34,050 nt of DNA from Candidatus Palauibacter poriticola (GTDB lineage: Bacteria; Gemmatimonadota; Gemmatimonadetes; Palauibacterales; Palauibacteraceae), in the NCBI GenBank assembly GCA_012270965.1, contig JAAXHJ010000069.1:462-34511 (forward strand). Reading direction: 5' to 3'. Both the position numbers and the translations under genes were made by a program. Position 1 is the first letter of the stretch. The number at the start of each line of letters is the position of its first letter. Below, one piece after another: positions 9,551 through 17,130 of the stretch. The notes under the pieces are model-generated. The model did no database searches. It saw nothing but the letters and a program-made list of their open reading frames with translations, and was not told the origin of the DNA.

Positions 9551-10365
9551 ACGTTCCCGGTGGCACTGCGGTCCCCGCCGCCCGCGCCGGGTCGCGCATC
9601 CGGGCCGCGTTTGAGGACCGGGAGGCGGACGCGGCGTTCATCCCCTTTCTTTCGAGCGGCTTTCCGCGGCCAGCGGACACGCCGCGTCTGCTGGAGCGGT
9701 TGGCGGCGGACGGCGCGGACATCATCGAACTCGGGATCCCGTTCAGCGACCCGCTCGCCGACGGCCCCACGATCCAGGCCGCGAGCTGGCGCGCGCTGGA
9801 GCAGGGAGTCACGGTCGAATCGACGCTCGACCAGCTCGCCGAGATCTCGGGCGAGCTGCCCCCCGTCGTCGTCTTCTCGTACCTGAATCCGATTCTTCGC
9901 ATGGGGGTGGAGCGTTTCCTCGCGCGGGCGGAGGCCGCGGGGGCGGCGGGGCTCCTCGTCACCGACCTGCCCGTGGGCTCGCACCCGGAGCTGGAGCGGC
10001 GGCTGGCCGGCGGTGCGCTCGACCTCATCCCCCTCGCGGCCCCCACCACGCCGCGGGCCCGCCTCGAGACCATCCTCGGTCACGCCTCGGGGTTCCTCTA
10101 CTATATCTCTCGCCTCGGCGTGACGGGCGCGCGGAAGGCGCTGGACGCCTCGCTCGAGGATCAGGTGAGAGGGCTCCGGAAGACGGTGCGGCTGCCGGTG
10201 GCGGTGGGGTTCGGGATCTCGACGCCGGAACAGGCCGCCGCCGTCGCGGGCATGGCCGACGGGGTCGTCGTCGGGTCCGCGCTCATCGCCGCCCTGGGTC
10301 GCGGCGAGACCGCCTTCGGGGAGCTGTCCGCCGCGCTGTCCGCCGCCGTGCGCCGCGAGGCGTAG
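9547..10365 (+). CDS. trpA: Tryptophan synthase alpha subunit
   Basis: 272 residues from the TTG at 9547, which overlaps the S9 peptidase stop as TTGA and has a GGGGGAGG run about ten bases upstream. TrpA cleaves indole-3-glycerol phosphate to indole and glyceraldehyde 3-phosphate, and hands indole to TrpB. Both catalytic acids are present: Glu61 in IIELGIPFSDP and Asp72 in PLADGPTIQ. Other family motifs are GLLVTDLPV, FLYYISRLGVTGAR and the phosphate-binding VAVGFGISTPEQ and GVVVGSALI. Length is normal (about 265). trpB and the rest of the pathway are not in the window; its coupling to a secreted peptidase is unusual. Confidence 0.97.
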   Translation: MNVPGGTAVPAARAGSRIRAAFEDREADAAFIPFLSSGFPRPADTPRLLERLAADGADIIELGIPFSDPLADGPTIQAASWRALEQGVTVESTLDQLAEISGELPPVVVFSYLNPILRMGVERFLARAEAAGAAGLLVTDLPVGSHPELERRLAGGALDLIPLAAPTTPRARLETILGHASGFLYYISRLGVTGARKALDASLEDQVRGLRKTVRLPVAVGFGISTPEQAAAVAGMADGVVVGSALIAALGRGETAFGELSAALSAAVRREA

Positions 10366-10385
10366 CGGGTCGGCACGAACCCGCT
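10364..10385 (+). terminator. Hairpin just after trpA, possible terminator
   Basis: AGCGGGT (10364-10370) pairs with ACCCGCT (10379-10385) across an 8-base loop, starting at the trpA stop codon. No T-run follows, so at best it is a GC-only or Rho-assisted terminator, or an RNA 3'-end stabiliser. Confidence 0.35.
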
Positions 10386-10466
10386 CATCGACGGGCGGTT
10401 GGCGGTGTGACGCTTGCGGGTTGACGCGGGCTTGGTGTCCCCGGGGGAGGGCCGTACCATGCGGGT

Positions 10467-10763
10467 ATGGCCACCACCATGATCGAATCCACCTACTCGC
10501 TCGATGTGGAGACGGTGCAAACGCTGAAAGCGCCGGCGGCGCGCTGGAACGTCTCCAAGTCCGAGGTGCTGCACCGGACCGTCAGGACGGCGGCGGCGGA
10601 GGACGAGAGCGGCGCGGCTGAACCGCTGGCGGCCCTTCGCCAGCTTCAGGCCGGCGTGATGGAGGACGGTGTGGACATCGAACGGTGGGTGCGCGACGTC
10701 AGGGCCGAACGCCGTGCCCGGATGAAGCCCCCCGACGCGGTCGAGCACGGAGCAACCCGATGA
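10467..10763 (+). CDS. Ribbon-helix-helix antitoxin-like protein, no toxin partner
   Basis: 98 residues. The N-terminal half has the ribbon-helix-helix pattern: strand STYSLDVETV, helix one through LKAPAARWN, the turn NVSKSEVL, and helix two HRTVRTAAAE. The second half is a charged helix (LQAGVMEDGVDIERWVRDVR), as in RHH antitoxins paired with PIN-domain toxins. Such antitoxins normally overlap a toxin by a few bases. Here the overlapping downstream gene (ATGA at 10760) is a secreted choice-of-anchor B protein, so the toxin appears to be missing. Starts at 10467 or 10479 are both possible; GGGGGAGG at 10443-10450 is rather far from either. It may act as a stray DNA-binding regulator of its own operon. 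Family call good, function inferred. Confidence 0.75.
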   Translation: MATTMIESTYSLDVETVQTLKAPAARWNVSKSEVLHRTVRTAAAEDESGAAEPLAALRQLQAGVMEDGVDIERWVRDVRAERRARMKPPDAVEHGATR

Positions 10764-13201
10764 CGCCTACGAAGCCTGCCGGGATGACGTTGATGAGACG
10801 GGTCTTTCGGATCGCGATCGGGGCCGTCGCCGCGGGCGCGAGCATCGCCCCGTGCGCGCCCGTGGCGGCGCAGGACGGCTTCGGCGCGGCGGTATGGGCG
10901 CCGGCGGCGGACGAGATCCTGATCCTCAAGCCGGCGTTCGGGCGGGGGGCCGCCTCGGTGCTCGTGTTCAAGAAGGGCGAGGCGGGCTGGTCGCAGGTGC
11001 AGGAAGTGTGGTCGGCGGGCTCGTTCCTCGGGGAGTCGTTCGGCCGCACCATGGCGCCGGTGGAGGGCGGGTTTCTCGTGGCGAGCGGGGATCCGCAGGT
11101 GATGATCGGCGCATACGGGTTCGCACGCGGGGGGGACGGCACTTGGGCGGAGTCGGGTGCTCTGCCGCTGCGGGCCGAAGCCGGCGCGGTCCCCGAGGAG
11201 ATGAGTATGGGCCGGGTGATGGCGATCCTGCAGCCGCCGGCGCGCGTCGTCGCGGGGGACGGGGATGTGGCGCTTGTCTTGGCGCCGGGCGGGCGGGGCG
11301 CCGGCACCGAGGTGCGGGTCTACGCGCGCGGGCCGGACGGAACGTGGAGCGCGGCGGGCTCGCTGGAGACCGGGGAGCTGCGGGCGAATGCGCGGTACGG
11401 AGCGGCGATGGCGGTGCGCGGCGGGCTGGCGGCGGTCGGGGCGCCGGGGCAGGGAAGCTCCGGCACGGTGTACCTGTTCGCGCGCGGGGCCGACGGGGGG
11501 TGGAGCCGGGAGGCGGCCCTTGAGGCGCCCGCGCTGGCCGGGGGTGCCGGGCTGGGCTCCAGCGTCCTCTTCACCAGCGATGGCGAACTCGCTGCGGGCG
11601 CCCCCTCCGCGGACGGGTCGGTCGGCCGGGTCGTGCTCTTCGCCCGCGAGGCGGGGGGCGCCTGGGCGGAGACGGCGACGCTGCTCCCGGGCGATCGGGG
11701 GCCGGGCCAGCGCTTCGGGAGCGCGCTCGCCGCCGCCGGAGACCAACTGCTCGTTGGAGCGCCGGGGGCGGAGGACGGCCGGGGCAGGGTCGACGTCTTT
11801 CGCCGCGCGGACGCGGATGAGGGATGGGGCGCGGCGCACGTCTTCGCGCCGGAGGCGACGGGCCTCGTGGCGGGCTTCGGCGCCGCGCTCGCCCTTCGCC
11901 CCGGCCTCGCCGTGGTCGGCAGCCCCGAATCCGAGGGGAGCGCGGGGCTCGCCGCCGTCTACGAGGCGGCGGAGGACGGCTCCTGGTCGGGGCCGGTCTG
12001 GCTGCGCCCCGGGGTGCCGCCCGCCGCGGTGACATCGGCGGAGGTGCGCTGCGAGGATGGCCGCGCCGCGGGCTTCGACTGCGCCGATGTGGACCTGCAG
12101 GCGTACCTCCCTCTCGTCTCCATCGGCGCCGAACCCGGGGAGCGCGTCAGCGACGCGTGGGGCTGGACCGACCCCGAGACGGGGAGGGAATACGGCCTCG
12201 TCGGCCGTACTGGCGGGGCCGCGATCATCGACGTCACCGACGCCGTCAACCCCGTGTATCTCGGCGTCATCCCCGCGAATCGCAGCGGCGCCCGCGACCT
12301 CAAGGTCTACGCCGACCACCTCTTCTTCACCGGGGACGGGGCCGGCGCCCACGGCCTCGTCGTCTTCGATCTCACGCGACTGCGCGACGTGGCGAATCCC
12401 CCCGTGGAACTCGCGCCCGATCTCCGCTGGGATGGGATCGGGAGCGCCCACAACCTCATCATCGACACCGGCTCGGGCACCGCCTTCACCGTCTCCACGA
12501 GCGGGGACGGGCACACCTGCGGCGGCGGCCTCGTGATGATCGATATCCGGCAGCCGCTCGCGCCCGAGTTCGCCGGCTGCTACACCGACACCGAGGGACT
12601 CATCTTCCAGGGGCGGACGCACGACGCGCAGTGCCTCGTGTACGACGGGCCCGATATGGACTACCTGGGCCGCGAACTGTGTTTCGCATCGAATGAGACC
12701 GCCCTCCGGATCGTCGATGTCACGGACAGGTCGAACCCGCGCCCGATCTCGGCCGCCGCGTACCCCGGCGTCGCCTACATCCACCAGGGATGGCTGAGCG
12801 ACGACCGGCGCTACTTCTTTCTGGACGACGAACTCGACGAACTCGTCGGCACGACGGACCGAACGAAGACGATCGTGTGGGACGTGAGCGATCTCGATGA
12901 CCCCGTGGTGATCGCGGATTACTACGGACCCAACAACGCGACCGACCACAATCTCTACGTGAAGGGCGACCGGATGTACCAGGCCAACTACCAGGCCGGC
13001 TTCCGCGTCATCGACATCAGCGACCCCGAGAACCTGCGGGAGGTCGGACACTTCGACACCACGCCGTACGGAGCCGATCCTCCCGGCTTCAACGGGGCGT
13101 GGACCGCGTTCCCCTATTTCCAGAGCGGGACCGTCCTCGTGACGAGCATGCTCGAGGGCGTCTTTCTCCTCAAACCGAGACGAACCGAACTCGTCCCCTG
13201 A
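10760..13201 (+). CDS. Secreted choice-of-anchor B family protein (LVIVD repeats)
   Basis: 813 residues. The ATG at 10760 has GGAG eight bases upstream and overlaps the RHH gene stop as ATGA. A signal peptide ends near APVAAQ (about residue 38). Residues 40-440 hold repeated FG-GAP-like blades (for example RYGAAMAVRGGLAAVGAPG, FGSALAAAGDQLLVGAPG, FGAALALRPGLAVVGSP). Residues 450-813 are the LVIVD/choice-of-anchor B region: IIDVTDAVNPVYLGVIP, GSAHNLIIDTGSGTAFTV, GRTHDAQCLVYDGPD, LRIVDVTDRSNP, HQGWLSDDRRYFFLDDELDE and ATDHNLYVKGD. Such proteins are exported beta-propellers of unknown function. No C-terminal sorting signal is visible; the chain ends GVFLLKPRRTELVP. Confidence 0.92.
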   Translation: MTPTKPAGMTLMRRVFRIAIGAVAAGASIAPCAPVAAQDGFGAAVWAPAADEILILKPAFGRGAASVLVFKKGEAGWSQVQEVWSAGSFLGESFGRTMAPVEGGFLVASGDPQVMIGAYGFARGGDGTWAESGALPLRAEAGAVPEEMSMGRVMAILQPPARVVAGDGDVALVLAPGGRGAGTEVRVYARGPDGTWSAAGSLETGELRANARYGAAMAVRGGLAAVGAPGQGSSGTVYLFARGADGGWSREAALEAPALAGGAGLGSSVLFTSDGELAAGAPSADGSVGRVVLFAREAGGAWAETATLLPGDRGPGQRFGSALAAAGDQLLVGAPGAEDGRGRVDVFRRADADEGWGAAHVFAPEATGLVAGFGAALALRPGLAVVGSPESEGSAGLAAVYEAAEDGSWSGPVWLRPGVPPAAVTSAEVRCEDGRAAGFDCADVDLQAYLPLVSIGAEPGERVSDAWGWTDPETGREYGLVGRTGGAAIIDVTDAVNPVYLGVIPANRSGARDLKVYADHLFFTGDGAGAHGLVVFDLTRLRDVANPPVELAPDLRWDGIGSAHNLIIDTGSGTAFTVSTSGDGHTCGGGLVMIDIRQPLAPEFAGCYTDTEGLIFQGRTHDAQCLVYDGPDMDYLGRELCFASNETALRIVDVTDRSNPRPISAAAYPGVAYIHQGWLSDDRRYFFLDDELDELVGTTDRTKTIVWDVSDLDDPVVIADYYGPNNATDHNLYVKGDRMYQANYQAGFRVIDISDPENLREVGHFDTTPYGADPPGFNGAWTAFPYFQSGTVLVTSMLEGVFLLKPRRTELVP

Positions 13202-13229
13202 CGGCGGATTCACTGCGATGGGAGATCGG

Positions 13230-13772
13230 ATGACGGCAAACGGATGCATCGTTCACCTAGGTGGCGACGGCCCGCTCCTCGTTCGCAGCCCGCTGCGGGT
13301 GCGCATGCCGGGAGCGGAAGACGGCATCGCGAAGCCGAAGGCCGCCCTCTGCCGTTGCGGGCAGTCCGCGAATAAGCCGTTCTGTGACGGGGCGCACCGC
13401 GACGTCGAGTTCCGGGCCTCCGGGCTGATCGACACGAGCCGCGCGATGCCGGAGTCGGAGGCACCGTCCCGAGAGGGGGCGCCGTCGGAAGATGAGGCGC
13501 CGCCCCGAGATGGGGCGCCGTCCGGAGAGGGGGCGCCGTCCGGAGACGAGGCCGGGTCCGCCGCACCCGCGGACGAGGCCGGGGAATCGGTCGTCACGGC
13601 GCACGCGAACGGTCCGCTGCACTTCGACGGCGTGGTGGAGATCAGCGGAGAAGGGCACGAGGGGTCCGCCCGCTTCCTCCAGCCTTGGCTATGCCGCTGC
13701 GGTGCATCGAAGAACAAGCCGTTCTGCGACGGGTCGCACAAGGAGATCGCCTTCGAGGCGGAGGGCCTCTGA
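13230..13772 (+). CDS. Double CDGSH iron-sulfur domain protein
   Basis: 180 residues from the ATG at 13230, which has GGGAG five bases before it; an in-frame ATG at 13218 is the alternative. There are two CDGSH-type [2Fe-2S] sites with three Cys and one His each. Site one is Cys41, Cys43, Cys52 and His56 (CRCGQSANKPFCDGAH). Site two is Cys155, Cys157, Cys166 and His170 (CRCGASKNKPFCDGSH). The N-terminal part resembles the DGPLLV segment that precedes CDGSH sites in bacterial two-domain members. The sites are separated by an acidic Ala/Pro/Ser/Gly linker encoded by five 18-bp repeats. CDGSH proteins handle electrons or clusters in the cytoplasm. The next gene, an acyl-CoA oxidase, overlaps this one, which suggests a shared redox or lipid role (inference). 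Confidence 0.93.
   Translation: MTANGCIVHLGGDGPLLVRSPLRVRMPGAEDGIAKPKAALCRCGQSANKPFCDGAHRDVEFRASGLIDTSRAMPESEAPSREGAPSEDEAPPRDGAPSGEGAPSGDEAGSAAPADEAGESVVTAHANGPLHFDGVVEISGEGHEGSARFLQPWLCRCGASKNKPFCDGSHKEIAFEAEGL
13461..13550. repeat. Five tandem 18-bp repeats in the CDGSH linker
   Basis: Units at 13461, 13479, 13497, 13515 and 13533, each close to GCGCCGTCCGGAGAGGGG. They encode APSREG, APSEDE, APPRDG, APSGEG and APSGDE, in frame, between the two iron-sulfur sites. Confidence 0.92.
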
Positions 13773-16060
13773 GCGCGCTCGCCCTCCACCCCCTCCTGTA
13801 CGTGGCGTGGGCCGATGGTGAACTCGCGAGCGAAGAACTGGAACAGCTGCGCGATCAAATCCGTGGGGCGGGGCTTCCCGAGGGAGCCCTCGCGGAGTGG
13901 CTCGATCCCGGCGCGCCCCCCTCGGCGGAGCGGCTCCTCCACCTCCTCGACGAGGTGCGGTGGCGGGCGGCGGAGGTCTTGCCCGAGCGACGGCGATCCC
14001 TCACCGAACTCGGCATCGCGATCGCCGAAGCCGACGGCGAGTACCCCACCCGCGAGGAGCGGGCGGCCATCCTCCGCATCGAGGAGGCTCTGGGGCTGGG
14101 CGGTCCGGACGCGGTGGCGACGCTCTTCGATCCGGCGCGGCCCATCGCACCGCTTCCCGATGTCCGGCCGCGGTTCGACCGGGACGCGATGGCGGGCTTC
14201 ATCGGCGGTCCGGCCCCGGAGACCCGGCGACGCGTGTGCGCGCTCCTCGCGGACGGCCGGTTCGAGACGGTAGCCGGCCTCTCGACGGCCGAGTACCGCG
14301 CGCTCGTCTCGGAGTGGTGCCGGGTGCTCGCCGACGAGGGGCTCGGAGCCCTCGGCTATCCTGCGGAGTTCGGAGGCGGAGGCGATCCCGCCTCCTTCAT
14401 CGCCACCTTCGAGACGCTCGCCTACTTCGACCTTAGCCTGCTCACGAAGTTCGGCGTCCAGTTCGGGCTCTTCGGCGGCAGCATCCATCAGCTCGGATCT
14501 CGGCGACACCACGAGAAGTACCTGAGGGACGCGGGCACGCTGGCGCTCCCGGGCTGTTTCGCGATGAGCGAGACGCTGCACGGATCCAACGTCTACGACA
14601 TCCAGACCACGGCGGTCTACGACCCCGGCGCCCATGAAATCGTGGTCCATACGCCGGTCCCCGGGGCGCGCAAGGACTACATCGGGAACGCCGCGCGGGA
14701 CGGCCGGCTCGCCACCGTGTTCGCGCAACTCGAGGTGGAGGGGGAGGGGCGCGGGGTTCACGCGGTCCTCGTCCCCATCCGCGGCGAGGATGGGAAGCCG
14801 CTGTCCGGCGTGACGATCGAGGACTGCGGGGAGAAGCTCGGCCTGAACGGCGTGGACAACGGACGCCTCACCTTCGATCGTGTGCGCGTGCCGCGCGAGA
14901 ACCTCCTCGACCGCTTCGCCTCGATCGACGACGAGGGGGCCTATCGGAGTCCGATTGCGAGCCCCGCCCGGCGCTTCTTCACGATGCTCGGCACCCTCGT
15001 GAGCGGCCGCGTGGCCGTCGGGAGCGCGGCGCTTAGCGCGACGAAGGTCGCCCTCACGATCGCGGTCCGGTATGGCGCTCGGCGACGGCAGTTCGGTCCC
15101 CCCGGCGAAGCCGAGCGCATTCTGCTCGACTATCCCGCGCACCAGCGGCGACTGCTCCCGCGCCTCGCCACGACGTACGCGCTCGGTTTCGCCATACACG
15201 ACCTGCAGACGGAGTACCTGGCCGCGACGACCGCGGGAGAAGGGGACTCCGGCGAATCGGAGGTCGGGGACGCGGCGCGGCGGCGACACCTCGAGGCGGC
15301 CGCGGCCGGACTCAAGGCCTGCGCCACGTGGCATGCGACGGACACCATCCAGGCATGCCGTGAGTCGTGCGGGGGGCGCGGCTACCTCGCGAACAACCGC
15401 TTCGCGGCACTCAAGGCGGACAGCGACGTCTTCACGACCTTCGAGGGCGACAACACCGTCCTCATGCAGCTTGTGGCGAAGGATCTCCTCACGGGCTTCC
15501 GGCAGCAGTTCGGGGATCTCGGCGCGCTCGGGCTCGCCCGCTTCGCCGCCGCCCGGGCCGGCCGCGCCATCGCCGAGCGCAACTGGGTCGTCTCGCGGAA
15601 GACGAGCGAAGCCCACCTCCGCGACCCGGGCTTCCACGACGCGGTTCTCGATGCCCGGCGCTCCGATCTCCTTCTATCGCTCGCCCGCCGGGTCACGCGC
15701 CGGATCGCGGGCGGGATGACCTCGTTCGATGCGCTCACGGACTGCCAGCACCACGCGCTAACGGCCGCCCGGGCCCACGTCGAGAGCGAGATCCTGCGCT
15801 CGATGCTTGCGGCGGAGCGGCGGACGCCGAGTTCCGGCGTCGCGGAGTGGCTCGATCGTCTGCGCTGCCTCTACGCGCTCGCCACCATCGAGCGCGATGC
15901 GGCGTGGTTCTTGGAAGAGGGCTATTTCGATCCGCCCAAGAGCAGGGCCATCCGCCGCGCGGTGACGGCGCTCTGCGCCGAGGTTCGCCCCCAGGCCATC
16001 CCCCTCGTCGACGCGTTCGACGTCCCCCCATCCTGTCTGGAAGGCTCGATCGGCCTCTGA
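13769..16060 (+). CDS. Acyl-CoA oxidase/dehydrogenase with N-terminal TerB-like domain
   Basis: About 763 residues. Residues 1-115 look like a TerB fold, with its two ADG repeats (LLYVAWADGELASEELEQL and IAIAEADGEYPTREERA). The rest is an acyl-CoA oxidase-type flavoenzyme: GCFAMSETLHGSNV (FAD/substrate-binding middle domain), ESCGGRGYLANNRF, and Glu559 in TFEGDNTVLMQLVAKDLL, matching the oxidase catalytic base. It should oxidise acyl-CoA to trans-2-enoyl-CoA, passing electrons to O2 if a true oxidase. The start is uncertain. No ATG/GTG/TTG fits without cutting the TerB domain (GTG at 13802) or running far into the CDGSH gene (ATG 13691). A CTG at 13769 overlaps the upstream stop as CTGA, with GGAGG four bases earlier, and mirrors the TTGA/ATGA junctions elsewhere; I use it. 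Function confident, start tentative. Confidence 0.88.
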   Translation: MSALALHPLLYVAWADGELASEELEQLRDQIRGAGLPEGALAEWLDPGAPPSAERLLHLLDEVRWRAAEVLPERRRSLTELGIAIAEADGEYPTREERAAILRIEEALGLGGPDAVATLFDPARPIAPLPDVRPRFDRDAMAGFIGGPAPETRRRVCALLADGRFETVAGLSTAEYRALVSEWCRVLADEGLGALGYPAEFGGGGDPASFIATFETLAYFDLSLLTKFGVQFGLFGGSIHQLGSRRHHEKYLRDAGTLALPGCFAMSETLHGSNVYDIQTTAVYDPGAHEIVVHTPVPGARKDYIGNAARDGRLATVFAQLEVEGEGRGVHAVLVPIRGEDGKPLSGVTIEDCGEKLGLNGVDNGRLTFDRVRVPRENLLDRFASIDDEGAYRSPIASPARRFFTMLGTLVSGRVAVGSAALSATKVALTIAVRYGARRRQFGPPGEAERILLDYPAHQRRLLPRLATTYALGFAIHDLQTEYLAATTAGEGDSGESEVGDAARRRHLEAAAAGLKACATWHATDTIQACRESCGGRGYLANNRFAALKADSDVFTTFEGDNTVLMQLVAKDLLTGFRQQFGDLGALGLARFAAARAGRAIAERNWVVSRKTSEAHLRDPGFHDAVLDARRSDLLLSLARRVTRRIAGGMTSFDALTDCQHHALTAARAHVESEILRSMLAAERRTPSSGVAEWLDRLRCLYALATIERDAAWFLEEGYFDPPKSRAIRRAVTALCAEVRPQAIPLVDAFDVPPSCLEGSIGL

Positions 16061-16134
16061 CGGCGCGGGGCTGGGGTCGGAGGGGAGAGGCCAACAACGA
16101 AACACGCGGTGGTCATCGAGAGAGCCGGGAACAG

Positions 16135-17130
16135 CTATTCGCCGGTGGGTCTCAACTTCGGGAGTCGAGCGGCGAGGTCCGGGGCGTCGATCGGCCAGTA
16201 CTCCTTCGGACGCGGACGCCGGACGCCGGGTCGGCCCGCTTCGGGGCGGCAACGGAGGATCTTCGCGGTCCAGCGCGCGGGCACGGCCTCCAGCCCGTGG
16301 ACTGCACCCAGGAGCGCCCCGCAGATCGCGGCGTTCGTGTCGGTATCGCCGCCTCGCATCACGCTGTCGATGACGCCCTCTTCGAGCGATGGGGCGCGCC
16401 GCAACTGCCACAGCGCGTTGCGGAGCGCGATCCGGACCCAGCCCATGTGCGTCATGTAGTCTTCCGGCGGCCCGGCGGCGGCCGCCTCGACACACGCCCG
16501 CACGTCGGGGCAGATGTCTTCTTCGTTCGCCCACGTCGCTATCCGTTCGTACAACTCGCGCGGAGTCGGGCCGCGGTCGACGGCGTGCGCTAGGGCCATC
16601 GCGAAGAGCGCGTTCGCGTCGAGACAGACGCGATGCGGGTGTGTGAGACGGGCGTCTTCCCGCGCCCAGCGGGCAACCGCGTCGAGGCGATGACGGGAGC
16701 CGAAGATGCCGAGGGGACCGATGCGCATCAGCGCCCCGTTGGCCTGGCTCTCGTGGCGCGGACTTCCGCGCAGACCGGCGCGGATTGTCAGTCCGCAGTC
16801 GAACGGGCCGGAATCGAGCCACCGCCCGTAGGCACGGCTCGCCGCCTTCGCGTCGTACCTGCCTCGCGCGATCAGCGTGCGGGCCAGCGCCAGGGCCATC
16901 TCGGAGTCGTCGGTCGGCTGTCCCGCCAGCGTGTCGAACGTGCCCCCGTCCTCAAGGTCGCGGACGCCGCCGGGGTAGAGGCGGCGGATGTCCTCGGGCG
17001 ACTGGAACTCGACGAGGCTGCCCAGCGAATCGCCGGCGATCTGGCCGATGAGGCAGCCGCGCGCGCGGTCGAGCTTCGGATCCCCGCCGCGAGCCGTTCC
17101 TGCGGGAATGTCGGCCGGCGGCGCGATCAA
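16135..17130 (-). CDS. ADP-ribosylglycohydrolase (ARH/DraG family)
   Basis: 331 residues from a TTG at 17130 that overlaps the rqcH stop as TTGA; GGAGG lies four bases upstream of it. The family removes ADP-ribose from proteins or small molecules using two Mg2+ ions. Diagnostic motifs are LDRARGCLIGQIAGDSLGS at the start, the metal-binding TDDSEM (residues 73-78), ANGALMRIGPLGIF, and GGDTDTNA (Asp262, Asp264) with the following GALLGA helix. Length fits the family. No ADP-ribosyltransferase is seen nearby. Being co-translated with an RqcH-type ribosome rescue protein suggests a link to translation stress, but that is inference from position only. Confidence 0.94.
   Translation of the reverse strand: MIAPPADIPAGTARGGDPKLDRARGCLIGQIAGDSLGSLVEFQSPEDIRRLYPGGVRDLEDGGTFDTLAGQPTDDSEMALALARTLIARGRYDAKAASRAYGRWLDSGPFDCGLTIRAGLRGSPRHESQANGALMRIGPLGIFGSRHRLDAVARWAREDARLTHPHRVCLDANALFAMALAHAVDRGPTPRELYERIATWANEEDICPDVRACVEAAAAGPPEDYMTHMGWVRIALRNALWQLRRAPSLEEGVIDSVMRGGDTDTNAAICGALLGAVHGLEAVPARWTAKILRCRPEAGRPGVRRPRPKEYWPIDAPDLAARLPKLRPTGE

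Noticed and set aside
7921..10365. One long plus-strand frame that would join shadow sequence of the S9 peptidase to TrpA
   Set aside because: Only the part from TTG 9547 has homology; the upstream part is an Arg/Pro-rich out-of-frame reading of the peptidase gene.
13461..13550. CRISPR array
   Set aside because: Units are contiguous 18-bp coding repeats without spacers; no cas genes are present.
13685..13768. Extension of the oxidase start into the CDGSH gene (TTG 13685 or ATG 13691)
   Set aside because: The extra residues are an out-of-frame reading of the conserved second CDGSH motif, and no ribosome site precedes them.
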